DNA of 64,000 nt, from contig NZ_CP109078.1 of the NCBI RefSeq assembly GCF_035917455.1, forward strand, positions 620,001 through 684,000, written 5' to 3'. Each line of letters opens with the position of its first letter. Position 1 is the first letter of the stretch. The stretch is from Micromonospora sp. NBC_01796. GTDB lineage: Bacteria > Actinomycetota > Actinomycetes > Mycobacteriales > Micromonosporaceae. The translations under genes were made by a program, and so were the position numbers. The notes under the pieces were generated by a model. It saw nothing but the letters and a program-made list of their open reading frames with translations, made no database searches and was not told the origin of the DNA. Below are positions 35,944-44,654 of the stretch, in pieces.

Positions 35944-36900
35944 TCACCCCGGACCGGAGGATCCGGAAGGCCAGGCCAGCCGCCGTGACACCGGCCGTAC
36001 GGCACGTCGGGACCGCCGCCTCAGGAGCACCGGGATCACCACCCCGGCCGCGAGCAGGATCCCGGCCAGGCCGAACCAGAGCGTCCCGCCACCAGTGGCG
36101 GTCGTCGCGGCGGTGGCCGTACCCGCACCGGCGCCGGGCGGGTCGGCCGGGGATCCGATGCCGGTCACGGTCGCCGGGCCGGTCTGCGTACCGGAGGGGC
36201 GGGCAGTCGTGGCGGGGCGGGCGCTCGCCGACGCGGCACCGCCGGGACGGGCAGCGGCGCTCGCCGGTCCGGCACCGGACTCGAAGATCACGTCCGAGCA
36301 GGAGTAGTAGGTGTCCGGAGTGGACGAGTTCTGCCAGATCGCAAAGATCACGTGCCGGCCGGAGAGCCCGGCGGGCAGCCGGCCCCGCATCCGGTAGGCG
36401 CCGTCGGTCTGCGGCGGGTCGGTGGCGGTCAGGAAGGGGCGCTCACCAAGATCGGACCAGGCCAGCGGTCGGGTCGGGTCGTACCCGTCACCGGTCACGT
36501 ACCACCGGAAGGTGCCCTCGTGCGGGATCGTGGTCCGGTAGGTGAAGGTGAGCTCGGCACCCGCCTTGAGCCTCGTCGCCGGCCAGTCCGCCCGCGCCAG
36601 GTCCAGGCCCCGGAACTTGGCGACGCCGCCGCTGCACAACCTGCCGTCGGGGATCTTCTCCCGGTCCCGCCCGTTCACCCCGGCAACCCGTACGTTGTCC
36701 CACTGGTCCACGACGGTGCCGGCGGCGACCGCGGCCCGGCACGCGGCCGAGCCGTTGGTCCGGGGTGCCTCCGGGCCGCAGGCCGCCGACCGGCTGATCG
36801 GGTTGCCGGGCGCGCCGTGCGCCAGGGCCGGCCCGGTGGGCAGCAGCGCCGCGACCACCGTCGCGGCGGCGAGGACGAAGAGCTTTCGACGTACGGTCAT
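35944..36900 (-). CDS. Membrane-anchored AA10 lytic polysaccharide monooxygenase
   Basis: A 318-residue secreted copper enzyme. Signal cleavage after ALA leaves His28 as the N-terminal copper ligand; the second ligand is His127 in TIPHEGTFRWYV; the axial position in DTYYSCSDV is Tyr198, where most AA10 have Phe. The catalytic domain ends near 207, followed by an Ala/Pro/Thr-rich stalk (208-275), a transmembrane helix and Arg-rich tail, so the enzyme is tethered to the membrane. AA10 proteins oxidise chitin or cellulose, or in anchored forms act on the own cell surface. GGGAGG precedes the ATG. Confidence 0.92.
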   Translation of the reverse strand: MTVRRKLFVLAAATVVAALLPTGPALAHGAPGNPISRSAACGPEAPRTNGSAACRAAVAAGTVVDQWDNVRVAGVNGRDREKIPDGRLCSGGVAKFRGLDLARADWPATRLKAGAELTFTYRTTIPHEGTFRWYVTGDGYDPTRPLAWSDLGERPFLTATDPPQTDGAYRMRGRLPAGLSGRHVIFAIWQNSSTPDTYYSCSDVIFESGAGPASAAARPGGAASASARPATTARPSGTQTGPATVTGIGSPADPPGAGAGTATAATTATGGGTLWFGLAGILLAAGVVIPVLLRRRSRRAVRPVSRRLAWPSGSSGPG

Positions 36901-36936
36901 CCTGGTCGACCTCCCGCACCCAGGTACGGAAACCGA

Positions 36937-36972
36937 CGGCGAAAGGTTCGACGCCCGCCCGAACCGTCGCCG
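36937..36972 (-). terminator. Interrupted hairpin after the response-regulator gene
   Basis: CGGCGA-aa-GGTTCG pairs with CGAACC-g-TCGCCG, a 12-bp stem with one internal mismatch region, just past the response-regulator stop and upstream of the LPMO start. Confidence 0.5.
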
Positions 36973-36992
36973 GAATCCCGGGCGACGGACCC

Positions 36993-37652
36993 TCAGTCGC
37001 TCGGCGCCACCAGCCCCAGCTCGTACGCGGTGATGACGAGCTGCACCCGGTCGCGGGCGCCGAGCTTGCTGAGCAGCCGGGCGACGTGCGACTTGGCGGT
37101 GGCCACACTGATGTACAGCTCGTCGGCGATCTCCCCGTTCGACCGCCCCCTGCCGATCAGGGTCAGCACCTCCCGTTCCCGGTCGGTGATGCCGACCGCC
37201 GGTCGCCCCGGTCGGCGGGCGGGCCGGCGGCTGTCCACGAAGTCGGCGATCAGTCGCCGGGTGACGCTCGGCGCGATCAGCGCATCCCCGGCGGCGACCA
37301 CCCGGATCCCGGTGAGGATGTCGTCCAGGGCCATGTCCTTGACCATGAACCCGCTCGCCCCGGCCCGGAGGGCGCCGTAGACGTGGTCGTCCTCGTCGAA
37401 GGTGGTCAGTACGAGCACCCGTGCCGTCCCCGGTCCGCCGGTGATCCTGCGGGTGGCCTCGATCCCGTCCATGTCCGGCATCCGGATGTCCATCACCACC
37501 ACGTCCGGCCGCACCTCCCCGACCACCCGGACGGCTTCGGTGCCCGTACCGGCCTCGCCGACGACGTCCAGGTCGGGGGTGTCGGCGATGAGCACCCGCA
37601 GGCCGGAGCGGACCAGCGGTTGGTCGTCGACGAGCACGACGCGTACGGTCAC
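36993..37652 (-). CDS. NarL/FixJ-type response regulator
   Basis: A 219-residue regulator: receiver domain with DD at 9-10, phospho-acceptor Asp55 in VVMDIRMP, and Lys in GFMVKDMA; LuxR DNA-binding domain starting ITDREREVL near residue 150. The GTG start at 37652 overlaps the kinase stop (GTGA), so the two are translationally coupled. The pair is divergent from an ABC exporter, which it most likely controls, as in other actinobacterial antibiotic- or envelope-stress systems. Confidence 0.94.
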   Translation of the reverse strand: MTVRVVLVDDQPLVRSGLRVLIADTPDLDVVGEAGTGTEAVRVVGEVRPDVVVMDIRMPDMDGIEATRRITGGPGTARVLVLTTFDEDDHVYGALRAGASGFMVKDMALDDILTGIRVVAAGDALIAPSVTRRLIADFVDSRRPARRPGRPAVGITDREREVLTLIGRGRSNGEIADELYISVATAKSHVARLLSKLGARDRVQLVITAYELGLVAPSD

Positions 37653-38863
37653 GGCAGCCGCACCGGCTCGGGCAGCGGCAGCGTCGCGGCCACCCGGAAA
37701 CCGCCCTCGGGGCGCGGCCCGACGGTGAACTCGCCGTGCAGCAGGCCGACCCGCTCCCGCATGCCGGTGATGCCGTAGCCGGTGCCGGGCAACGGGCACC
37801 CCCGACCGCTGTCGGTGATCTCGATCCGGAGTTCCTCGTCCCGGTAGTCGACGGTGACCCGGCACTGCGGCGTCCCCGCGTGGCGTACGACGTTGGTCAC
37901 CGCCTCCTGCACGATCCGGTACGCGGACAGCTCGATGTCGGCCGGCAGTGTGCGCCGCTCCCCCTGCCACCGCACCTCGACCCGGACACCGGCCTGGAAG
38001 GTGGTGTCCGCCAACCGGTCCAGGTCACCCAGTCCCGGTGCCGGTGGCGCCGGTACGTCCGAACCGGTGTGCCCGGGGGTGCGGCGCAGGCCGCCGAGGA
38101 CCCGTCGCAGTCCGGCGAGGGTCTCCCGGCTGGTGGCCTCGATCGCACCGAGCGCCTTGCGGGCCTCGGCCGGCTGCGTGTCCATCACCCGGCTGCCCAC
38201 ACCGGCCTGGATAGCGATCACCCCGATGCTGTGGGCGACCATGTCGTGCAGCTCGCGGGCGATCCGCAGACGCTCGGCGGTGACCGCCTGTTCGGCGTAC
38301 TGGGCGCGTACCACCTCGGCGTGGCGGCGGCGGGTGCGTACCGAGTTGCCGATCATCCAGGCGGTGAGCAGGGCCAGGGTGGGGACCTCGGGGCGCAGGG
38401 TCGGACCGGCACCGCCGTTGACCAGGCCGCTGCCGACCTGGACCACGAGTGCCAGGGCTGCTGCGGTCACCGACACCCGGCGTCTCCGGGTCGCGGCGAC
38501 ACAGCCCACCGCGATCGCGATCGCGAGCAGGTGCAGGTTGCGCAGGTCGGTCACGTATCCCCGCTCCGAGGTCTGGAGGGTGGTCGTCACGACCAGGAGG
38601 CTGGTGAGCGTCAACGCCAGGGTGACCAGGGGGTGGCGGCGCAGCAGCGTGGCGGGCAGGGCCACGGTGATCGCCGGCAGCAGGTACCGCTGGGGAACGC
38701 CCAGCACGTCGAGACCCAGGACACCGTCGTTCGCGCCGTTGGTCACGGTGACGGCCAGGACGAGCGGGAACAGCACCACCCCGCCCCAGGCCAGGGCGGC
38801 CCACACCGGGGGCGGGAGGCGGTCGCGCAACGGTGGCCGGAAGGACTGGGAAATGGCGTCCAC
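37649..38863 (-). CDS. Sensor histidine kinase, HisKA_3 family
   Basis: A 404-residue kinase with about five transmembrane helices in residues 20-165, then the dimerisation helix with RELHDMVAHS (His near 207) and a compact HATPase with the N box AVTNVVRHA and GYGITGMRERV at the end. No large extracellular loop is present, so it is an intramembrane-sensing kinase (DesK-like). GTG 38863 is the last start before the first helix. It overlaps the response-regulator gene by four bases, and the ABC exporter lies divergently 130 bases away. Confidence 0.93.
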   Translation of the reverse strand: MDAISQSFRPPLRDRLPPPVWAALAWGGVVLFPLVLAVTVTNGANDGVLGLDVLGVPQRYLLPAITVALPATLLRRHPLVTLALTLTSLLVVTTTLQTSERGYVTDLRNLHLLAIAIAVGCVAATRRRRVSVTAAALALVVQVGSGLVNGGAGPTLRPEVPTLALLTAWMIGNSVRTRRRHAEVVRAQYAEQAVTAERLRIARELHDMVAHSIGVIAIQAGVGSRVMDTQPAEARKALGAIEATSRETLAGLRRVLGGLRRTPGHTGSDVPAPPAPGLGDLDRLADTTFQAGVRVEVRWQGERRTLPADIELSAYRIVQEAVTNVVRHAGTPQCRVTVDYRDEELRIEITDSGRGCPLPGTGYGITGMRERVGLLHGEFTVGPRPEGGFRVAATLPLPEPVRLP

Positions 38864-38993
38864 GCAGCGAGAATAGCCAGCTCCGTCCGGTGGGACATCA
38901 GGCCACGGGCGTACGCCCCCGGGCTGAGCCGGGACCGTGATTGCCGCCGACGGCCCGATGTCCGGGCCCGTTCCGCTCGGCAGGATCGGTGTG

Positions 38994-39914
38994 GTGATCG
39001 AAGTCAACGCACTCACCAAGCGCTACGGCGGCACCACCGCCGTCGACAACCTCTCCTTCACCGTACGGCCCGGACAGGTCACCGGGTTCCTCGGTCCGAA
39101 CGGGGCCGGCAAGTCCACCACCCTGCGGATGATCCTCGGGCTGGACACCCCGAGCGGTGGCACCGCCACGGTCTGCGGCGTCCCGTTCCGCAGCCACCCG
39201 CGCGGGCTGCGCCACGTGGGCGCGCTGCTCGACGCGCACCAGGTCCACGGCGGTCGCAGCGCCGTGACGCACCTGTCGGCGCTGGCCCGCAGCAACGGCA
39301 TCGCCCGCCGACGGGTGGACGAGGTACTGCGGGAGGTGGGCCTGTCCGAGGTCGCCCGGCGCCGCATCGGCGGGTTCTCCCTCGGTATGAAACAGCGGCT
39401 CGGCATCGCCACCGCGCTGCTCGGCGACCCACCCGTGCTGATGTTCGACGAGCCGATCAACGGCATGGACCCGGAGGGGGTGCTCTGGGTCCGGAACCTG
39501 TTCCGCCGCCTCGCCGCCGAGGGCCGCACCGTGTTCCTCTCCAGCCACCTGATGACGGAGATGGAGAACACCGCCGACCAGCTCGTTGTCATCGGGCGGG
39601 GGCGGCTGATCGCCGCCGAGTCGCTGGGATCCTTTGCCGCCCGGAGCACCCGGCTCAGCGTGGTGGTCCGTACCCCGCAGCCCGCCGAACTCACGGCGGT
39701 GCTGACGGCGGCCGGTGCGACGGTCGAGCCGGAGGGTTCGGCCGGGAACGGAAAACTCACCGTGACCGGGCTGCCTGCGGAGCGAATCGGCGCGCTCGCC
39801 CTGGACAACCGGATCCTGCTGCACGAACTGACCACCCGTACCGCCTCGCTGGAGGAAGCATTCATGGAACTCACCGCCGGAAGCGTCGAGTACCTGGCCG
39901 GGCAGACCCGATGA
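38994..39914 (+). CDS. ABC transporter ATP-binding protein
   Basis: A 306-residue ATPase. Walker [10 protein letters not shown], signature FSLGMKQRLG, Walker B VLMFDEP, H-loop SSHLM. The C-terminal 80 residues form the regulatory tail of the DRA/bacitracin-exporter type (LEEAFMELT). GTG 38994 is chosen; GTG 38991 is adjacent, AGGA precedes both. Its stop overlaps the permease start (ATGA). With the permease it forms a two-gene exporter, probably regulated by the divergent two-component system. Confidence 0.93.
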   Translation: MIEVNALTKRYGGTTAVDNLSFTVRPGQVTGFLGPNGAGKSTTLRMILGLDTPSGGTATVCGVPFRSHPRGLRHVGALLDAHQVHGGRSAVTHLSALARSNGIARRRVDEVLREVGLSEVARRRIGGFSLGMKQRLGIATALLGDPPVLMFDEPINGMDPEGVLWVRNLFRRLAAEGRTVFLSSHLMTEMENTADQLVVIGRGRLIAAESLGSFAARSTRLSVVVRTPQPAELTAVLTAAGATVEPEGSAGNGKLTVTGLPAERIGALALDNRILLHELTTRTASLEEAFMELTAGSVEYLAGQTR

Positions 39915-40750
39915 GCGCGTACGCCGTCACCCCGCCGGCCCCGGTCGTCGAACCGCCGGCCCGGTTCCGGGACCTGCTCGGCGCCGAGTGGATCAAAATG
40001 TGGTCGCTGCGGTCCACCGGATGGATGCTCGCCCTGGCCACGCTGTTCACCCTCGGGTCGGCGGCGCTGGCTGCGCTGGGCGACTACCACAACTTCCCCC
40101 GCTATCCCCCGGAGGTGCAGCGGGAGCACATGTTCTCGTTGGGTGACGCCTACCCGCTGGACGGGTACCTGACCCTGATGCTGGTCGCCGCGAGCGTCGG
40201 GGCGATCACCATGGTCAGCGAGTACGGCAGCGGCCTGATCCGTACCACCACCGTGGCCGTACCCGCCCGTGGCTCGGTGGTCCTGGCCAAGGCGGTTGTC
40301 CTGACCGCCGTCTGGACCGTGGCCGGCGCGTTCATCGCCACCGGTACGTTCGTCGTCTCCCAGTCCATCCTCGACCTGCGCGGCGCCGCGATCTCGGTCA
40401 CCGACCCGTCGGTGTTCCGGGCCATGGTGGTCTCGGCGCTGCTCGCCCCGGTCTGTGCGCTGATCGGCCTGGGCTTCGGCGTCCTGATCCGGCACGGCGC
40501 CGCCACGATGATCACCAGCATCTTCGTCCTGCTGATGCTGCCGCTGTTCTTCGCCTCGACCAGCCGTTGGTCGGCCACCCTCGACCAGGCGATGCTGCTC
40601 ACCGCCTGGCAGCGGCTGACCGTCGCCTGGGTCCCGACCGGGCCCGACGTACGGATCGCCACGATCACCGAGTCCTGGATCGTGTACGCCGTCTGGCCCC
40701 TGGTCGCGATCGTCCTGGCCCTGGTTGTCGTACGACGCCGCGACGTGTGA
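39911..40750 (+). CDS. ABC transporter permease (ABC-2 type)
   Basis: A 279-residue permease with six predicted helices. LLGAEWIKMWSLRSTGWML at the N-terminus and MVSEYGSGLIRTTTVAVPAR in the middle are ABC-2 permease marks. The ATG lies within ATGA of the ATPase stop. It pairs with the ATPase to export a hydrophobic compound or to protect from one. It ends six bases before a strong terminator. Confidence 0.92.
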   Translation: MSAYAVTPPAPVVEPPARFRDLLGAEWIKMWSLRSTGWMLALATLFTLGSAALAALGDYHNFPRYPPEVQREHMFSLGDAYPLDGYLTLMLVAASVGAITMVSEYGSGLIRTTTVAVPARGSVVLAKAVVLTAVWTVAGAFIATGTFVVSQSILDLRGAAISVTDPSVFRAMVVSALLAPVCALIGLGFGVLIRHGAATMITSIFVLLMLPLFFASTSRWSATLDQAMLLTAWQRLTVAWVPTGPDVRIATITESWIVYAVWPLVAIVLALVVVRRRDV

Positions 40751-40755
40751 GCGGG

Positions 40756-40787
40756 GACTCCGGGGGCGCGTCGCAGCCCCCGGAGTC
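40756..40787. terminator. Bidirectional terminator
   Basis: GACTCCGGGGGC and its exact complement form a 12-bp stem with an 8-base loop, between the convergent permease and LacI-family genes. Confidence 0.8.
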
Positions 40788-40798
40788 GACGTCGCAGG

Positions 40799-41785
40799 TC
40801 AGGCGCTGACCCGGCGGACCAGGGTCGAGGGGAAGATTGCGTCCGGGGCCACCCGTGATCCGGCGAGGACCGCGCTCGCCGCGGCGGCGACGATCTGGCC
40901 GACCGGGTGGCTCGCCGTGGTCAGGGGCGGGGCGCTCAGCTCGGCGAACGGGATGTCGTCGAATCCGGCCACCGCCACGTCGTCCGGCACCCGGCGGCCG
41001 GCCTCGCGCAGCGCGGCGATGGCGCCGAGCGCGGTGGCGTCATTGATCGCGAAGACCGCGTCCGTGTCCGGCCAGCGCCGCAGCACCGTACGCATCCCCT
41101 GCTGGCCGGCGGCGGCGGAGAAGTCCCCGGCGACGAGGCGGACCGGGAGCCCGGTGGAACGCATCAGGTTCTGGTAGGACCTGACCGAGCGCCAGGCGCA
41201 GGGCAGCCACGGCGGACCGGTGACCATGGCGATGCGACGCCGCCCGCCCGCGTACAGATGGTGCACGATCGCGCTGGCACCGCCGCCGTTGTCGACGTCG
41301 AAGGACGGAACCCGGCGGGAGCCGATGCCGATCGAGGCGACCCGTCGGTGCAGTGACGCCGGCACCGCCGCGAGGGCGGCCTCGGTCGTGTTGATCAGCA
41401 CCACGCCCCGTACGCTGCGGTCCTCGGCCAGCCGGTCCAGCCGGGGAGCGCCGCGCGGCACCCACTGCAGGGACACCCCGACGCCGTACGGGGCCGCGGT
41501 CTCGGCCGCCGCGGCAACCGCCCGGTCGACGTACGGGTCGTCGAGCACCCGGGATGTCGTACCGACGACCGCGATGACCAGCCGGAATCCCGTGCCGCTC
41601 ACCAGTGATCTGGCTACCTGGTCGGGTTGGTAGCCGAGGTGGCGCGCCGCGGTCCGGACCCGGTCCCACACGGCCGGCGACGCCGGGCCGGTTCCGGAGA
41701 TGACCCGGGAGGCGGTGGCGCGGGAGACACCGGCGGCCTTCGCCACGTCCTCGAGCGTCATCCGCCGGGTTGGCGGCATCGTCAT
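40799..41785 (-). CDS. LacI-family transcriptional regulator
   Basis: A 328-residue repressor. The HTH at the N-terminus reads TLEDVAKAAGVSRATASRVI; the hinge helix QPDQVARSLV and the periplasmic-binding-protein-like core (VAVAGFDDIPFAELSAPPLTT) follow. It faces an MFS gene, and a perfect 14-bp LacI-type palindrome lies in the gap just after a likely -10 box of the MFS promoter. It therefore probably represses the MFS gene until a small, perhaps sugar-like, ligand binds. Confidence 0.94.
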   Translation of the reverse strand: MTMPPTRRMTLEDVAKAAGVSRATASRVISGTGPASPAVWDRVRTAARHLGYQPDQVARSLVSGTGFRLVIAVVGTTSRVLDDPYVDRAVAAAAETAAPYGVGVSLQWVPRGAPRLDRLAEDRSVRGVVLINTTEAALAAVPASLHRRVASIGIGSRRVPSFDVDNGGGASAIVHHLYAGGRRRIAMVTGPPWLPCAWRSVRSYQNLMRSTGLPVRLVAGDFSAAAGQQGMRTVLRRWPDTDAVFAINDATALGAIAALREAGRRVPDDVAVAGFDDIPFAELSAPPLTTASHPVGQIVAAAASAVLAGSRVAPDAIFPSTLVRRVSA

Positions 41786-41873
41786 GTCAACCTCCGCTCT
41801 GAGCCTTCCGGCCCGCCTCCACCTGCACCGGGGCCGACGCCGGGTGGCCCCGGTCCGGGTAACGGTGCAAGGT

Positions 41874-41898
41874 TACTCTTGCGGTGAGAGCGCTCTCA
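41874..41898 (+). promoter_or_regulatory. MFS promoter with LacI-type operator
   Basis: TACTCT (41874-41879) is a fair -10 box, followed by TGAGAGCGCTCTCA (41885-41898), a perfect 14-bp palindrome with the central CG of LacI-family operators. The operator would cover the transcription start. Confidence 0.7.
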
Positions 41899-41950
41899 GG
41901 GGTGCGATCTTCTAGTGCGTCGGCCACCCCGACGCGGAAGGAGCCCACCC

Positions 41951-43222
41951 GTGAGTTCGACCCAGGCCGGTCCGGCCGCACCGATGCCCCCGGCTGCGGT
42001 ACCGCCGGCACCGCAGGTCCTCGCCGCCCGTACCGCCGTCGCCTTTGTCTTCGCGCTCAACGGCCTGGCCGTCGCCTCGTGGTTCTCCCGGGTGCCCGCC
42101 GCCCGCGAGGGACTCGGGCTCACCGCCGGGCAACTGGGGCTGCTGCTGCTCGCGATGTCGCTGGGCGCGATCCTGGCGATGGTGACGGCCGGTGCGGTGG
42201 TGCACCGGGCCGGCTCCCCCCGTACCGCCGCCGGCGCCACCGCCCTCCTCGCGGTCGGGCTCGTGGTCGTCGGCCTCGGCATCGGGGGGTGGGCCTCGGT
42301 TCCGGTGGTCGCCGTCGGTCTCGCCGCGATCGGGTACGGCTCCGGTCTGACCGACGTGGCGATGAACGTCGAGGCCGCGCTGGTCGAACGGCGGCTGCGG
42401 CGCACGATCATGCCCCGTTTCCACGCGGCCTGGAGCCTGGGCACCGTCACCGGAGCCGGGCTCGGTGCCGCCAGTGCCCACGCCGGCTTCCCGGTCCTCG
42501 CGCACCTGGCCCTGACCGCCGCCCTCGTCCTGTTCGGCACGCTGGTCGCGGTCCGCTCCTTCCTGACCGCCCGCCCGGACGGGTACGCCGACCAGGCCGA
42601 CGACGCGTCGGCCACCGCCGGCCGCAGCCGCGACAGCGGCGTCCTACGCGCCTGGCGCGAACCCCGCACGCTGCTCGTCGGCCTGCTGGTGCTGGTCATG
42701 GCCTTCACCGAGGGAACCGCGAACGACTGGGTCGCGGTGGCCTTCATCGACGGGCACGGGGTGAGCGAGGCGGCCGGCGCCGCCGTGTTCGCGATCTTCG
42801 TCGCCGCGATGACAGTGGGCCGGACCGCCGGCACCATCGCCCTCGACCGGTGGGGCCGGGTGCCGGTGCTCTTCGCCACGATCGGGCTGGCCGTCGTCGG
42901 CGTGGCGATCGCGGTCTTCGCCGACTCGACCCCGGTGGCACTCGCCGGGGTCGCGCTCTGGGGACTGGGCGCCTCCCTCGGCTTCCCGGTCGGAATGAGC
43001 GCCGCCGCCGACGACGAGAGCCGGGCCCCGGCGCGGGTCAGCGTCGTCGCCACCATCGGCTACACCGCGTTCCTGGCCGGGCCGCCGGTGGTCGGACTGC
43101 TCGGCGACCATGTCGGTACGTTGCAGGCGTTGCTGGTGGTGCCCATCCTGCTGGTGCCGGCGCTCGCCCTCGTACCGACGACGCGCAAGTCGCCCGAGCG
43201 CACCGCGCCCATCGACTCCTGA
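41951..43222 (+). CDS. MFS transporter controlled by the LacI-family regulator
   Basis: A 423-residue protein with 12 predicted helices. Helix 1 begins ARTAVAFVFALNGLAVASWF; GLTDVAMNVEAALVE and the MPRFHAAWSLGT segment in the middle are features of the YbjJ/FucP-like MFS group found in actinobacteria next to LacI regulators. GTG 41951 follows GGAAGGAG. Substrate unknown; a sugar derivative would fit the regulator, drug export is the alternative. Confidence 0.88.
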   Translation: MSSTQAGPAAPMPPAAVPPAPQVLAARTAVAFVFALNGLAVASWFSRVPAAREGLGLTAGQLGLLLLAMSLGAILAMVTAGAVVHRAGSPRTAAGATALLAVGLVVVGLGIGGWASVPVVAVGLAAIGYGSGLTDVAMNVEAALVERRLRRTIMPRFHAAWSLGTVTGAGLGAASAHAGFPVLAHLALTAALVLFGTLVAVRSFLTARPDGYADQADDASATAGRSRDSGVLRAWREPRTLLVGLLVLVMAFTEGTANDWVAVAFIDGHGVSEAAGAAVFAIFVAAMTVGRTAGTIALDRWGRVPVLFATIGLAVVGVAIAVFADSTPVALAGVALWGLGASLGFPVGMSAAADDESRAPARVSVVATIGYTAFLAGPPVVGLLGDHVGTLQALLVVPILLVPALALVPTTRKSPERTAPIDS

Positions 43223-43287
43223 CCGCCACGGGTGCGCCGGCCGATCCGGGGCGATCTTCTGTCGGACCCGGGGGCTACAGTCCGATC

Positions 43288-44121
43288 ATGGTGTCCCAGC
43301 AGGAGATACGGCTGCGCGACGGCCGCCGGGTGCAGGCCTACGACAGCGGCGTCGAGAACGGCGCCGACGCGTTCACGGTGCTCTGGCACCACGGATCACC
43401 ACAGACCGGCGCCCTGCTCGAACCCCTTCTGGCGGCGGCCCGCACGAGGGGCATTCGCCTGCTGTCGTACGGGCGGCCGGCATACGGCGGGTCGGATCCC
43501 AGTCCGGGCCGGGACGTGTCGTCCGCGGCGGCCGACGTCGCGCAGATCGCCGACGCGCTGGGCGTCGACCGGTTCGCGGTGATGGGTGCGTCCGGCGGCG
43601 GCCCGCACGCCCTCGCCTGTGCCGCCCTGCTGCCCGAGCGGGTGACCGGGGTGGTCTGCCTGGCCGGTATCGCACCGTTCACCGAGACCTTCGACTGGTA
43701 CGCCGGCATGGTCTCCCCCGGAGGTCTGCGTGCCGCCGCAGCCGGGCGCGAGGCGCGCGAGCGTTACGCGGCCACCGACACGTTCGACGAGAACAGCTTC
43801 ACCCCGGCCGACTGGGCGGCGTTGGCGGGCACCTGGTCGTCGCTGGGTGCGGACGCCCAACGGGCGGGCGGCGAAGGACCGGACGGGTTGATCGCCGACG
43901 ACCTCGCCTTCGCCGCGCCCTGGGGCTTCGACGTGACGCGGATCGACGCACCCGCCCTCTTCGTCCAGGGCGGGCAGGACCGGGTCATCCCGCCCTCCCA
44001 CGCCGACTGGCTGGTACGCAACTGCCCGTCGTCCGAACTCTGGCTGCGCCCCCGCGACGGCCACGTCTCGGTCCTCGACGCCGCCCCGGTGGCCATGGAC
44101 TGGCTGCGCGCCGCGAGCTGA
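43288..44121 (+). CDS. Alpha/beta-fold hydrolase
   Basis: A 277-residue hydrolase. HHGSPQTG forms the oxyanion region, the nucleophile elbow is GASGGG (Ser102), the acid is Asp in QGGQDRVIPPSH and the catalytic His is in RDGHVSVLD. It has no signal peptide. TACAGT lies seven bases before the ATG, a possible -10 box for a leaderless transcript, and there is no ribosome site. The substrate is unknown. The upstream MFS gene ends 65 bases away. Confidence 0.85.
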   Translation: MVSQQEIRLRDGRRVQAYDSGVENGADAFTVLWHHGSPQTGALLEPLLAAARTRGIRLLSYGRPAYGGSDPSPGRDVSSAAADVAQIADALGVDRFAVMGASGGGPHALACAALLPERVTGVVCLAGIAPFTETFDWYAGMVSPGGLRAAAAGREARERYAATDTFDENSFTPADWAALAGTWSSLGADAQRAGGEGPDGLIADDLAFAAPWGFDVTRIDAPALFVQGGQDRVIPPSHADWLVRNCPSSELWLRPRDGHVSVLDAAPVAMDWLRAAS

Positions 44122-44140
44122 CGGCGGCAGAGGCTCGCCG

Positions 44141-44554
44141 TCAGCCGCGGAGGAGGTCGGCGTGCGCGCCGCGCAGCCGGGCGAGCGCCGGGTCACCGCC
44201 CGGAGTGGCCCGCCGGTCCAGCTCGGCCCAGGCTTCGGCGAGGGCGTCGGTGACCGCGCGCAGCTCGGCCGCGTGCCGGCGGATGCTCTGCTGGTGGAGT
44301 TCGTCGAGCCGGCGGGCCCAACCGGCCGAGACCGTGGCGACCCGTTCGGCGTCGGCGCGTGCCTGGGCCACGGACCGGGCCGCGGATGCCGGCACGATCG
44401 CGGCGACCGGGCGGGGGTCGCCGTCGCGGGTGACGACGGTGACGGTGTCGGTCAGCTCGGCCAGGGCGACGAGCTGGGTCAGTCGGGTGCGGACCTCGCG
44501 CAGCGGCAGAACGCGCGACTGGTCGATGCTGTGAGCCAGGGCGGGGGCAGCCAT
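44141..44554 (-). CDS. Phd/YefM antitoxin-like protein without a toxin partner
   Basis: A 137-residue protein. The first 65 residues resemble Phd/YefM antitoxins (VLPLREVRTRLTQLVALAE, DTVTVVTRDGDPRPVAAIVP), which bind operator DNA and neutralise a toxin. The rest is a long charged helix (ERVATVSAGWARRLDELHQQ, DALAEAWAELDRRAT). No RelE/Doc-like gene is adjacent on either strand, so it may be an orphan or work as a plain DNA-binding protein. ATG 44554 is chosen by domain position. Confidence 0.72.
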   Translation of the reverse strand: MAAPALAHSIDQSRVLPLREVRTRLTQLVALAELTDTVTVVTRDGDPRPVAAIVPASAARSVAQARADAERVATVSAGWARRLDELHQQSIRRHAAELRAVTDALAEAWAELDRRATPGGDPALARLRGAHADLLRG

Positions 44555-44654
44555 GCGCACATGCTGCCCCCGGGGTACGACACTCCCGCTCGACCGACCA
44601 CACCGACCGGACACAGTGGCCGCTCCGGCCACCCGTCACACGGCCGGCGACGGA

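Noticed and set aside
37736-39910. Long plus-strand frame leading into the ABC permease
   Set aside because: Only the last 280 codons, from ATG 39911, are a real permease; the rest is antisense to the histidine kinase and out of frame with the ABC ATPase.
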